64,000 nucleotides of DNA from JANQMX01 sp965247175 (GTDB lineage: Bacteria; Pseudomonadota; Alphaproteobacteria; Kiloniellales; DSM-21159), in contig OZ252006.1 of the NCBI GenBank assembly GCA_965247175.1, positions 1,240,001-1,304,000 on the forward strand, written 5' to 3'. This document shows, piece after piece, positions 28,908-37,629 of the stretch. The translations under genes and the position numbers were made by a program. The notes beneath the pieces are model-generated. The model was not told the origin of the DNA. It ran no database searches and saw nothing but the letters and a program-made list of their open reading frames with translations. The first letter of the stretch is position 1. Every line of letters starts with the position of its first letter.

Positions 28908-30147
28908 AGCGGAGGGCTTCGACCGGGTCCAAACGCGCCGCCCGCCAGGCCGGGAAGAGTGGCGCACAGAAGGCGATGGCCAAGGCCATCAGCACGACCT
29001 CGACGACCTCCTGCGGATCCATGACAGCCGGCAGCGTGGTCAAGAAGTAGATCTCCGGATTGAAGACCTGGGTTCCGGCTGCAGCCTCCACCCAACCCTG
29101 CAGCACCGCGATGTTCTCGACGAAGAGATAGCCGAGCAACAGGCCGGCAAGTGTGCCGATGACCCCGATGGAGGCGCCGCTCATGAAGAAGATGCGCAGG
29201 ATCATCCCCCGGGTCGCCCCCATGGTGCGCAGGATGGCGATATCGCGCCCCTTGTCCTTCACCAGCATGATCTGGCCGGAGATGATGTTGAAGGCCGCCA
29301 CCAGGATGATCAGTGTCAGGATGAGGAACATGACGTTGCGCTCGACCTGGACGGCGTTGAAGAAGCTGGCGTTGGCGTTCTGCCAGTCGACGGTGCGGAA
29401 GGCGGCACCGAGATCGGATTCGATCGCCCGTCTGGGCCCCCTCACCTCATCGACATCCTCGACGAAGACCTCGATGGCGTTGGCCTGCTCTGGCAGGCGG
29501 AAATAGGTCTGAGCCAGCGGCAGCGGCATGAAGATGAAGCTGCTGTCGTACTCGAACATGCCGACATCGAAGGTGCCGGCCACCGTATAGCTCTTGATAC
29601 GCGGGATGGTACCGATGGCAGTGGCGTTGCCGCGCGGCGTCACCAGAGAGATTTGCCCTCCCGGCCGCACGCCGAGCGTCTGCGCCAGGCGCGAGCCGAT
29701 CAGCAGCCCTTCGCCGGCCTCGAAGGCCCTGAAGTCTCCCTGTCGGAAGCTCTCGCGCAGCAGATCGCGGCGGGTGAAGTCCTCGGGCTGCATGGCACGG
29801 ACGACCGCACCGCGGGCCTGTGGGCCTGCGGTCACCATGACCTGGTTTTGGATCTGCGGCGTTGCCAGGACCACGCCCGGGATGGCCTCGACCCGCTGGC
29901 GCACATCCTGATAGTCCTCGATGCCGCCGATGTTGCTGTAGATCGTCAGATGGCCATTGACGCCGAGAATGCGGCCCAAGAGCTCAGCACGGAAGCCGTT
30001 CATCACCGACATGACGATGATCAGCGTGGCCACTCCCAGCGCGATGCCGAGCAGGGAGAACCAGGCGATGACGGAGATGAAGCCTTCTTTGCGCCGGGCC
30101 CTGAGATAACGCAGGGCGATCCAGCGCTCCAACGCGCCGAAGATCAT
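28900..30147 (-). CDS. lolC: Lipoprotein-releasing ABC transporter permease (LolC/LolE family)
   Basis: Permease of the lipoprotein-releasing complex, 415 residues. It has the FtsX-like topology: one N-terminal helix (WFSLLGIALGVATLIIVMSVMNG), a large periplasmic domain of about 200 residues, and three C-terminal helices (MFLILTLIILVAAFNIISG among them). The N-terminal ALRYLRARRKEGFISVIAWF is typical of LolC/E. A single permease gene is present, so the complex is probably a homodimer of a LolC/E hybrid rather than LolC plus LolE. Its start overlaps the proS stop in ATGA, and its end overlaps lolD. Confidence 0.93.
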   Translation of the reverse strand: MIFGALERWIALRYLRARRKEGFISVIAWFSLLGIALGVATLIIVMSVMNGFRAELLGRILGVNGHLTIYSNIGGIEDYQDVRQRVEAIPGVVLATPQIQNQVMVTAGPQARGAVVRAMQPEDFTRRDLLRESFRQGDFRAFEAGEGLLIGSRLAQTLGVRPGGQISLVTPRGNATAIGTIPRIKSYTVAGTFDVGMFEYDSSFIFMPLPLAQTYFRLPEQANAIEVFVEDVDEVRGPRRAIESDLGAAFRTVDWQNANASFFNAVQVERNVMFLILTLIILVAAFNIISGQIMLVKDKGRDIAILRTMGATRGMILRIFFMSGASIGVIGTLAGLLLGYLFVENIAVLQGWVEAAAGTQVFNPEIYFLTTLPAVMDPQEVVEVVLMALAIAFCAPLFPAWRAARLDPVEALRYE

Positions 30148-31472
30148 CCGCGTCCTTCCGTCAGCCGCGCCAGGGCCGATTCGAGGGAGAGCTCCTCCCG
30201 CTCCCCACTGGCCCGGCGCTTGAGCTCGACCACCCCGTTCTTCAATCCGCGTGGTCCGATGATGAGCTGCCAGGGCAGGCCGATCAGGTCCATGTCGGCG
30301 AACTTGGCCCCAGCGCTTTCGTCGCGGTCGTCATAGAGCGGCTCCAGCCCGGCGTCGACGAGCTGGCCGTAGGCATCGTCGCAGGCAGCGACGCAGGCCT
30401 GGTCGGCCACCTTTAGGTTGATGAGGCCGACCCCGAAGGGCGCCACGCTGTCCGGCCAGACGATGCCGTCCTCGTCATGGCTGGCCTCGATGATGCCGCC
30501 CACCAGGCGCGAGACGCCGATACCGTAGGAGCCCATATGCACCGGCTGCTCGCTGCCGTCCGCCAAGGTGACGCGGGCGCCGAGCGGCTCCGAGTACTTG
30601 GTGCCGAAATAGAAGATGTGCCCCACCTCGATGCCGCGGCGGTGGACTCGCTTGTCCTCCGGCACCTCGGCCTCGAAGGCGGCCTGATCGTGCTTCTCGT
30701 CTGTCCGGGCGTAAAGCTCGGTCCAGTGCGTGACCATGGGCTCGAGATCGCCGTCGTAGTCGAGCGCCTCGCTCAGGACATCGAAGTCGATGAAATCCTG
30801 ATGGCAGAAGACCTCGCTCTCGCCGGTATCCGCCAGGATGATGAACTCGTGGCTCAGGTTGCCGCCGATCGGGCCCGTATCGGCCTCCATGGGAATGGCC
30901 TTGAGGCCCATGCGCGCGAAGGTCCGCAAATAGGCAGCGAACATCTTGTTGTAGGCGCGCTTGGCCCCCTCGAAATCGACATCGAAGGAGTAGGCATCCT
31001 TCATCAGGAACTCACGCCCGCGCATCACGCCGAAGCGCGGCCGCACCTCGTCGCGGAACTTCCACTGGATGTGATAGAGCAGCTTCGGCACGTCGCGGTA
31101 GCTGCGGCAGCTCTCGCCGAAGATATCGGTGATCAGCTCCTCGTTGGTCGGGCCGTAGAGCATGTCCCGGTCATGCCGGTCGCGGATGCGCAGCATCTCC
31201 GGACCGTAGTCGTTGTAGCGACCGGACTTGAGCCAGAGGTCGGCCGACTGGATGGTCGGCATCAGAACTTCCTGGCAGCCGGCGCGGTCCTGCTCCTCGC
31301 GCACAATGGCCTCGATGCGCCGCAGAACCTTATAGCCGAGCGGCAGCCAGGAGTAGATCCCGGCGGAGGCCTGGCGAACCATGCCCGCGCGCAGCATCAG
31401 GCGGTGGGAGACGATTTCCGCTTCCTTGGGGGTCTCCCGAAGGGTGGGCAGAAAGAAGACCGTTCTGCGCAT
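30144..31472 (-). CDS. proS: Prolyl-tRNA synthetase, short alphaproteobacterial type (ProS)
   Basis: Class II aminoacyl-tRNA synthetase that charges tRNA-Pro. From ATG 31472 it has 442 residues, far shorter than E. coli ProS (about 570), because the editing domain inserted between motifs 2 and 3 is missing, as is usual in alphaproteobacteria. Motif regions are visible: SAGIYSWLPLGYKVLRRIE, GPTNEELITD, KFRDEVRPRFGVMRGREFLMKDAY (two segments) and GSYGIGVSRLVG. The conserved N-terminus MRRTVFFLPTLRE fixes the start. The stop overlaps the lolC start by four bases. A free-standing editing protein would be expected elsewhere. Confidence 0.95.
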   Translation of the reverse strand: MRRTVFFLPTLRETPKEAEIVSHRLMLRAGMVRQASAGIYSWLPLGYKVLRRIEAIVREEQDRAGCQEVLMPTIQSADLWLKSGRYNDYGPEMLRIRDRHDRDMLYGPTNEELITDIFGESCRSYRDVPKLLYHIQWKFRDEVRPRFGVMRGREFLMKDAYSFDVDFEGAKRAYNKMFAAYLRTFARMGLKAIPMEADTGPIGGNLSHEFIILADTGESEVFCHQDFIDFDVLSEALDYDGDLEPMVTHWTELYARTDEKHDQAAFEAEVPEDKRVHRRGIEVGHIFYFGTKYSEPLGARVTLADGSEQPVHMGSYGIGVSRLVGGIIEASHDEDGIVWPDSVAPFGVGLINLKVADQACVAACDDAYGQLVDAGLEPLYDDRDESAGAKFADMDLIGLPWQLIIGPRGLKNGVVELKRRASGEREELSLESALARLTEGRG

Positions 31473-31578
31473 GCTTTGCTCTTGATGATTTTGCCAATAG
31501 GCCGCGGAGCTGCGACCGCGGCGGACCCTAGGCAATGGCAATTGACTTGTCCATGGCGCTGGTCGCCGAGGGCGACAC

Positions 31579-32175
31579 TCAGCGGCTCAGCAGCTCCCGG
31601 CACTTCCGGGTCAGCAGGACGACGTTCGGGTCCTGCAGCGGCTGACCGTTCCAGAACACGGCCCCGTCTTGAGTTACGGTCACCTCGCCGACCGACAGCG
31701 TGCTGCGCTCGCCGGGGCGCCGATCTGAGACCGACAGCCCATCGAGAAGGTCCGATCGCTCGCCCTCCAGATCGGACAAAGCCGCCCTAGCCGCCGAGGC
31801 ATCGTCTCCCGCCGCTTCCAGGGCGGCGATCTCCCGTTTAGTCAGGGCAATGGCCGTGTCGACCTCGTTGAGCTGGCTTTCCTGCAGGCGAACCCGGTCG
31901 CGCGGAAAGGGGTTGAGCTCGACATCAAAACGATAAACCTCCGGCGGCTTGATCACCCCAGCCGTGCCATAGTCGGCCGGCGCCACGGGGCGACCGCGGC
32001 TGTCGACGCCGGGCTTGTACTCGGCGTCCACGGAGCCATCCGGAACATAGTTGGTCAGGCGTAGGCAGGCTTCCCGCGAGACCTCCACCTCGGCGGCCTC
32101 AGCGGTTCCGTGCAAGGGCGCCAGCGCGGCCAAGCAAAGCCCGGCCATCCCTGCCAGGGTCGTTTTGCGCACCAT
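31579..32175 (-). CDS. Exported protein of unknown function
   Basis: I do not recognise this 198-residue protein. It has a clear signal peptide (MVRKTTLAGMAGLCLAALAP, cleavage near AEA), so it is probably periplasmic. The mature part has conserved-looking aromatic and proline segments (LRLTNYVPDGS, KPPEVYRFDVELNPFPRDRV), then a predicted helical, coiled-coil-like stretch of about 70 residues and a short beta-like end (VTQDGAVFWNGQPL). Two cysteines, one near the mature N-terminus and one near the end (LTRKCREL), could form a disulphide. The start at 32175 is chosen because the signal peptide begins there; the frame extends to 32271. It precedes proS by 106 bases. Confidence 0.7.
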   Translation of the reverse strand: MVRKTTLAGMAGLCLAALAPLHGTAEAAEVEVSREACLRLTNYVPDGSVDAEYKPGVDSRGRPVAPADYGTAGVIKPPEVYRFDVELNPFPRDRVRLQESQLNEVDTAIALTKREIAALEAAGDDASAARAALSDLEGERSDLLDGLSVSDRRPGERSTLSVGEVTVTQDGAVFWNGQPLQDPNVVLLTRKCRELLSR

Positions 32176-32392
32176 TCTTCTCTGGCCTCGTCTTAACACC
32201 GAGACTACCTTACGCGGCGTTAAGGAAACCTGATGACGCCGATCGGGCAAAGTCGGGCGAAAGAGAGACAAAAAGAGGAAGCGATGTTCGACAGCTTCTT
32301 ATGTCCCAGCCACGACTGCAGTGGATTGTTGGGACATTGGACGCGATAAAAAAGAACGTGACGCCTGCTCTTCGTTCCAGTATGAAAACATA

Positions 32393-32534
32393 CCAATCAA
32401 AAAGTCGATCACTTAAGGTCGCGGCCCAAGTTTAAGGAGGAAAACGCCTTAACAAGGGTGTTGGTACGCCAACGCATGGAACGTAAAATAAAAAATGCCG
32501 ACTCAACGCGGGTTCCTCTGGAACCTGCGTTTTT
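32393..32534 (+). ncRNA. Candidate small RNA
   Basis: A promoter-like pair GTGACG (32358-32363), 17 bases, TATGAA (32381-32386) would start a transcript near 32393. The transcript would fold into hairpins 32432-32452 (six pairs, loop with AGGA) and 32460-32473 (five pairs, loop TACG), and end at a strong stem followed by TTTTT near 32534, about 142 nt in all. No homologous RNA family is recognised. The terminator alone could instead serve the LysR gene on the other strand. Confidence 0.3.
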
Positions 32535-32535
32535 G
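32505..32535. terminator. Intrinsic terminator hairpin
   Basis: AACGCGGGTTCC (32505-32516), loop TCT, GGAACCTGCGTT (32520-32531) form a 12-pair stem with one G-U pair, followed by TTT on the plus strand. On the minus strand a run of six T follows after about ten bases, so it may also end LysR transcripts, which come from the right. Confidence 0.7.
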
Positions 32536-32720
32536 ATTCGAGAGCGCTTTGCGACCATGTGGACGCAATTCTGCTTCTCGCCTTGCCTGCGCCATCTGCT
32601 TGGGCTGATATCGCAATTCGCCCGTACCCGGCCCATTCCGATCGTTTGCTGCGGACCTGGCAATTATCTGGACTTGACGACCACAAGGCATGGCGCCGAG
32701 GGCTCCATCAGACAAAAGCT

Positions 32721-33644
32721 CTATACCTGCGTGGTGTCGGCGGCCTCTTCCGCCAGCCAGTCGATGAAGGCCGCGATGCGCTTGTCGTCTGACAGTGCAG
32801 CCGGCCAACGCACTATGTGAGTCTTGCTCGAGGGAACGTCCCAGCGTGCCGGCAACACTCGGACCAAGCGCCCGCCGGCAAGGGCATCGTGGACCAACAA
32901 TGATCTCGCCAAGACGACGCCGGCCCCCTGGAGCGCCGCGGCGATCGCCGTACCGATGGTGGCGAAGCGCAGGCCGACCGGTACCCTGCTTTCGATGCCC
33001 AGCCGCTCGAACCAAACAGGCCAGGACCACTCTGCACCGTTGTTCCGGCCGAGCGGCCCCTTATGCAGGAGCGGCAAACTCGCTAAACGTGCGATGTCGT
33101 CGAGGGGCAAGCCGCCGGGCAAGACCTCAGGTGCCGCCACCGGAAAGACCTGCTCTTGAAACAACAACCGTTGGGTCGAGCTGGCTCGCGCAGAGCCGGC
33201 AAGAAGCCAGAGGACTTGGATGTCGAGCTCTGTGGCGCGCGCCTGCGCCTCGTTTTCGATGATGGCGAGTTCGACAGCGATACCCGGGTGCTGACGGGCG
33301 AAGCCCGGCAGGCGCCGCACCAGCCAGTGGTCGGCCAGGGCGCTGCCGAGCCCCACTTTCAAAGTCGCCGGTGTGACGGCCGCGCGCGACCTGGCGCGTA
33401 GCTCCGACATCTCGTCGAGTAGGGCATCGAGGCCTTCGGCCAGTGCTGCCCCGGCCGCTGTCGTCGTCAGCATCTTGCTCGAGCGGTTAAGCAGCGGTGT
33501 TCCAACGAAGTCTTCTAGCTTTCGCAAGCGATGACTAACCGCGCTCTGAGTGAGGCCTAGCTCCGCAGCAGCGCGGGTCATGCTGCCGTTGCGGAGAGCG
33601 GCATCGAAGGCGACCAGGGCATCGAAGGGCGGGAGTGCACGCAT
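32721..33644 (-). CDS. LysR-family transcriptional regulator (GcvA-like)
   Basis: DNA-binding regulator of 307 residues. An N-terminal winged helix-turn-helix (RNGSMTRAAAELGLTQSAVSHR, residues about 19-40, in two parts) is followed by a linker helix and a periplasmic-binding-protein-like effector domain. The N-terminus LPPFDALVAFDAALRNGSM resembles the GcvA/AmpR subgroup. It is transcribed away from an MFS exporter gene, the usual layout for a LysR regulator and its target. A dyad ATGAA-N5-TTCAT (33655-33669) with the LysR T-N11-A pattern lies 11 bases before its start codon, so autoregulation is likely. The inducing ligand is unknown. Confidence 0.92.
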   Translation of the reverse strand: MRALPPFDALVAFDAALRNGSMTRAAAELGLTQSAVSHRLRKLEDFVGTPLLNRSSKMLTTTAAGAALAEGLDALLDEMSELRARSRAAVTPATLKVGLGSALADHWLVRRLPGFARQHPGIAVELAIIENEAQARATELDIQVLWLLAGSARASSTQRLLFQEQVFPVAAPEVLPGGLPLDDIARLASLPLLHKGPLGRNNGAEWSWPVWFERLGIESRVPVGLRFATIGTAIAAALQGAGVVLARSLLVHDALAGGRLVRVLPARWDVPSSKTHIVRWPAALSDDKRIAAFIDWLAEEAADTTQV

Positions 33645-33654
33645 GATTGAGACT

Positions 33655-33669
33655 ATGAAACAGATTCAT
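33655..33669. promoter_or_regulatory. Candidate LysR operator (T-N11-A dyad)
   Basis: ATGAA (33655-33659), five bases, TTCAT (33665-33669) is a perfect dyad containing TGAAACAGATTCA, which fits T-N11-A, the core of LysR-type binding sites. It lies in the roughly 100-base divergent region between the regulator and the MFS gene, where such sites are expected. Confidence 0.6.
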
Positions 33670-33748
33670 GCAAAGTTGAACACTTGGAATTCGCTTTGCC
33701 GGAAAGGCTGGCTCAGGCTTGCCGAAGTTCCCTGCAAACGAGGTTCCC

Positions 33749-35149
33749 TTGTCCCAGTCATCCTGCGAAGAAGCTGCGCGCCCCTTGCTAAACGGTCGTC
33801 CCATGCTCCCTGCCCTTGTGCTTGGCATGGCGGCTTTTCTCACCCAATTCGATGTCACCGCGGTGGTCGTCGCCATGCCCTCCATCGCCGAGGCACTCGA
33901 CTTTGGTGTCGCCGGCTATGCCTGGGTGATGGACGCATACAGCCTGGCCTTCACCGGTACGTTGATGGCGGCGGGCGCTCTTACCGACCGCTATGGCCGA
34001 CGCCGGGCCTTGTTGCTCGGTAATCTGATATTCGCACTGGCCTCAATTGCCTGCGGGTTGGCCTGGGACGGCCCGAGCCTCTGGGCGGCCAGGGCGGTAC
34101 AAGGCATAGGAGCAGCCTTCGTCGTAACCGGTGCCATTGCCCTGATAGCCCAAGCCTACCCCGAGCAGGAGAAGCGCACCCGCGCCTTTGCTATGCTTGG
34201 TGTCCTCTCCGGCGTCGCCATGGCCTTGGGGCCGACGATCGGTGGGGCGATCTCCGGCACACTCGGCTGGCGTTGGATCTTCTTCCTCAATTTGCCCGCC
34301 TGTCTTTTGGTGCTTTGGGGCGTGCCGAGATTGATCGCCGAGGTCCGCAAGTCCGCTCCGAGGCCATTCGACCCGCTCGGCATTGCCATCGCGACTCTTG
34401 CATTGGCTCTGGCCGTCGAGTCGCTGCTGCGAGCGCGCCAGGACCCGGTTCATGCCACTATCGGGCTCTCGCTGTGCGTGCTCCTTTTCGGCCTCTTCGC
34501 GGTTCAACAGCGACGGCGGAGCGAACCGATCCTGGATCCGGCGGTCTTCGCGCGGAAAGTCATGATCGGCATTGCAGTGCTGCTCTTCGCGGTCTCGATG
34601 GGCTACTGGGCCGTCCTGGTCTACCTACCCTTGTTTCTAAGCGCAGCACTCGGGTGGTCGGCGGAAACGGCCGGCCTTGGCTTGCTGGCGGCGACCGTCC
34701 CCTTTCTCCTCATACCGCCCTTGGCAGGCCGGCTTGTCGTGCGCTTGGGGTGGCGCCGCTTCTTTGCCCTTGGGCTGGTGGTAATGATTGCAGGTGGGAC
34801 GTTGCTCGTCCTTGCCGCAGTCGCGCAAGATATGACCGTGCGATGGCAACTCGCGATACTTGGCATGGCAGCTGTCGGAGTGGGTGCTGCCTGGGTACAC
34901 CCGCAGCTTTCTGGAGCGGTGGTTGCGCTCGTCCCGCAAGAGCAAGCGGGCATGGCCTCGGCGGTTACAGTGGTGATGCGGCAGGCTGGTTTCGCCCTTG
35001 GCATTGCAGCTCTCGGTGCTGCGTTGACCACGGAAGAGGTCTCGGCAAGCTTCGCGTGGCCCTTCGCCATCGCCGCCCTGGCCTCCGCGGGTGGACTGCT
35101 CGCAGCCATAGTCATGCTGCCGCCGCGCACAAAAAGCTCTACCAAGTGA
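33749..35149 (+). CDS. MFS drug-exporter-like transporter (DHA2/EmrB-QacA type)
   Basis: Inner-membrane proton-coupled exporter of about 466 residues with some 14 hydrophobic helices, the DHA2 pattern. Typical segments are QFDVTAVVVAMPSIAEAL in helix 1, WVMDAYSLAFTGTLMAAG, the loop motif GALTDRYGRRRALLLG, and motif C-like GVLSGVAMALGPTIGGAI. The start is uncertain: TTG 33749 has GAGG five bases upstream and is preferred; ATG 33803 and TTG 33719 are possible. It is divergent from the LysR gene, which probably controls it. Substrates (drugs, dyes or metabolites) cannot be read from sequence. It converges with the DUF1467 gene. Confidence 0.88.
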   Translation: MSQSSCEEAARPLLNGRPMLPALVLGMAAFLTQFDVTAVVVAMPSIAEALDFGVAGYAWVMDAYSLAFTGTLMAAGALTDRYGRRRALLLGNLIFALASIACGLAWDGPSLWAARAVQGIGAAFVVTGAIALIAQAYPEQEKRTRAFAMLGVLSGVAMALGPTIGGAISGTLGWRWIFFLNLPACLLVLWGVPRLIAEVRKSAPRPFDPLGIAIATLALALAVESLLRARQDPVHATIGLSLCVLLFGLFAVQQRRRSEPILDPAVFARKVMIGIAVLLFAVSMGYWAVLVYLPLFLSAALGWSAETAGLGLLAATVPFLLIPPLAGRLVVRLGWRRFFALGLVVMIAGGTLLVLAAVAQDMTVRWQLAILGMAAVGVGAAWVHPQLSGAVVALVPQEQAGMASAVTVVMRQAGFALGIAALGAALTTEEVSASFAWPFAIAALASAGGLLAAIVMLPPRTKSSTK

Positions 35150-35207
35150 TCGCAGATATCCGGACTTCAGACGGGCGTCTGGAAGGCACCCTACACTCTG
35201 GCCGTAT

Positions 35208-35235
35208 CCTGGCTCGGTGGCCTCGGAAAGCCAGG
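35208..35235. terminator. Hairpin between convergent genes
   Basis: CCTGGCT (35208-35214) pairs perfectly with AGCCAGG (35229-35235). A second small dyad, CAGAC/GTCTG, lies about 40 bases upstream. Both are in the 92-base gap between the MFS stop and the DUF1467 stop. Neither has a T-tract, so termination is only a possibility. Confidence 0.3.
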
Positions 35236-35241
35236 GTCCAA

Positions 35242-35481
35242 TTAGAGTGGTTGCCGGAAGCTGATGAGATCGGCTTCGATGATCGCGAAAATGACCCCGA
35301 AAACTGCCGCTGCGACCAAGGTCGTCACCAGCAGCTTCTTGGCGATCTTGGCTTCGGCCGGGGCACCAGGGTCATGGCCCTTCTCGACCTGCTCGGGCCG
35401 GCGCACCCACAGCGGCAGGACCATGAGCAGCACCATCCACCAGACGATGACGTAGACCATAATGCCGGTAAACCAGGTCAT
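35242..35481 (-). CDS. DUF1467 family small membrane protein
   Basis: Small inner-membrane protein of 79 residues with two hydrophobic helices: MTWFTGIMVYVIVWWMVLLM at the start and LLVTTLVAAAVFGVIFAIIE in the second half, joined by a charged loop that includes LPLWVRRPEQ. This matches the alphaproteobacterial DUF1467 family, whose function is unknown. In many alphaproteobacteria it follows the nuo-birA-rnj-mce block, as it does here, and it is probably the last gene of that transcript. It begins 18 bases after mce. Confidence 0.85.
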   Translation of the reverse strand: MTWFTGIMVYVIVWWMVLLMVLPLWVRRPEQVEKGHDPGAPAEAKIAKKLLVTTLVAAAVFGVIFAIIEADLISFRQPL

Positions 35482-35499
35482 CCTTCGGCGACCTACCCG

Positions 35500-35904
<405 letters not shown>

Positions 35905-35952
35905 ACTGTCCTACCTATGGTCCTACCTGCGTCGGGCCAGTCCGCACGGGCC

Positions 35953-37629
35953 TCAATCAAGGAATATGGGTTGCGCTTCGACGATCGCACGCCGTCCGGT
36001 CAAGCGGGTGATCGTGCGTCGGGCAGCGAGACGCATGGCCTCGCCAACCGCCTGCGGGTCGCGGCGTGCCTGGCGGCCAAGCCGGCCGAGCGCGACCTGC
36101 ACGGCGGCCAGTACCGCCTCGGCGATATCCTCGTCCTCTTCGTCCTCCAGGAGATTGCTGGCCAGAAGCCGAGGCGCCCCCCGCGGCTCGCCGTCGCTGT
36201 CGAACACCGCCGTGACCACGGCCGAGCCGGAGTAGGCCACGCGCCGGCGCTGCTGCAGCGCCGGGCTGTCCGAGCGGCGCAGGATGTCGCCATCGACCAG
36301 GAGCCGTCCGGTCTCCACCGTGCCGACGATCTCCGCCTCACCCGGCGCCAGGCGAATGAGATCGCCGTTGCCCGAGACGATGGCGCGCGGCACCTGGCAT
36401 TGCTGCGCCAGTTCGGCATGGGCGGCCAGATGGCGCCGTTCCCCATGCACGGGGATCGAAACAGCCGGCCGCACCCACTGATACATCTGGGCCAGCTCGC
36501 CCCGGCAAGGATGACCGGAGACGTGCAAGGTCAGATCGCTGGTGTCGTCGCCATAGACGGTGACACCGGCCGCGATCAAAGCGTTGTAGAGGGCGAAGAT
36601 GCTCTTCTCGTTGCCGGGTATGACCCGCGAGGAGAAGATCACGGAGTCGCCGGCCTCGAGCGCAATGTCGCGATGGTTGTTCTGGGCGATACGCCAAAGC
36701 GCCGCCCGGGTCTCTCCCTGGCTGCCGGTGCAGAGCAACAGCACCTCATTCCGCGGCAGATAGCCGATGTCTTCGGGGTCGATCAGTGCCGGAATATCCT
36801 GCAGGTAGCCGGCCGCCCGCGCCGAGGCGACGATGCGGTGCATGGAGCGTCCGACCAAGGACACCCGGCGCCCGCAAGCCTCCGCCACGCGCATGATGCT
36901 CTCAAGGCGGGCCACGTTGCTGGCGAAGCAGGCCACGGCAACCCGCCCCTTCTGCTCCGCGATCAGGGTCTCGAGGCCTTCGCGGGCATCGAGCTCCGAA
37001 CCCGACTCGCCTTCGACCAAGGCGTTGGTCGAATCGCAGACCATGGCCAAGACGCCTTCCTGAGCGATCTCTCGCAGGCGCTGGGCGTCGTAGTCGTCGC
37101 CGACCAGCGGGTCCGGGTCCAGCTTCCAGTCGCCGGTGTGCAGCACCGTGCCGGGCGGCGTGCGCAGAACGACGGCGTTTGGCTCGGGGATGGAATGGGT
37201 CAGGGTGACCAGCTCGATCTCAAAAGGCCCGACGCTGAAGGTGCCTGACATGGGCACCACGGTGATCTCCGGCGGGTCCTCCATGTCGTCATCGGCAAAC
37301 TTTCGCTGCAGCAGCGCCGCGGTGAAGGGCGTCGCATAAATTGGGCAGCGCAGCTCGGGCCAAAGATAGGGCACCGCGCCGATGTGGTCCTCGTGGGCAT
37401 GGGTGAGCACCAGGCCCGCGAGCCGATCGCGGCGATCGAGGATGAACTGCGGGTCGGCCATGACCACGTCGATGCCGGGCAGGCTCTCTTCACCGAAGGT
37501 GACGCCGAGATCGACCATCAGCCACTTGCCGGCATGGCCGTAGAGATTGAGGTTCATACCGATCTCGCCGGTCCCGCCCAGGGGCAGAAAAAGCAGCTCG
37601 TCGTCGCCGGGGATGAAGTCGTCGGTCAC
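35953..37629 (-). CDS. rnj: Ribonuclease J
   Basis: Zinc-dependent beta-CASP ribonuclease with 5'-exonuclease and endonuclease activity, involved in mRNA decay and rRNA maturation. The 558 residues show the metallo-beta-lactamase motif LTHAHEDHIGAVPYL (HAHEDH, 77-82), later metal ligands in LHTGDWKLDPDPL, CDSTNALVEGESGSE, and the beta-CASP end HVSGHPCRGELAQM with VHGERRHLAAHA. The GTG start overlaps the coaX stop (GTGA), so translation is coupled. RNase J coexists with RNase E in many alphaproteobacteria. Placement directly after coaX and birA is conserved in the class. Confidence 0.95.
   Translation of the reverse strand: MTDDFIPGDDELLFLPLGGTGEIGMNLNLYGHAGKWLMVDLGVTFGEESLPGIDVVMADPQFILDRRDRLAGLVLTHAHEDHIGAVPYLWPELRCPIYATPFTAALLQRKFADDDMEDPPEITVVPMSGTFSVGPFEIELVTLTHSIPEPNAVVLRTPPGTVLHTGDWKLDPDPLVGDDYDAQRLREIAQEGVLAMVCDSTNALVEGESGSELDAREGLETLIAEQKGRVAVACFASNVARLESIMRVAEACGRRVSLVGRSMHRIVASARAAGYLQDIPALIDPEDIGYLPRNEVLLLCTGSQGETRAALWRIAQNNHRDIALEAGDSVIFSSRVIPGNEKSIFALYNALIAAGVTVYGDDTSDLTLHVSGHPCRGELAQMYQWVRPAVSIPVHGERRHLAAHAELAQQCQVPRAIVSGNGDLIRLAPGEAEIVGTVETGRLLVDGDILRRSDSPALQQRRRVAYSGSAVVTAVFDSDGEPRGAPRLLASNLLEDEEDEDIAEAVLAAVQVALGRLGRQARRDPQAVGEAMRLAARRTITRLTGRRAIVEAQPIFLD

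Larger units (their letters stand above)
32176..32720. other. Structured AT-richer intergenic region
   Basis: No convincing protein gene lies in these 545 bases. The region is visibly richer in A/T than its surroundings and is full of inverted repeats: ATGTCCCA/TGGGACAT with an inner CCAC/GTGG (32301-32337), TTAAGG/CCTTAA (32432-32452), GTTGG/CCAAC (32460-32473) and a terminator-like hairpin (32505-32531). A possible small RNA is listed separately. The remaining part next to the LysR gene (32540-32720) shows nothing I can name. Confidence 0.6.

Noticed and set aside
32458..32820. Two plus-strand frames (120 and 77 codons) in the gap before the LysR gene
   Set aside because: They run into the antisense of the LysR C-terminus, cross the terminator hairpin and have no conserved features, although one begins with a signal-like hydrophobic stretch.
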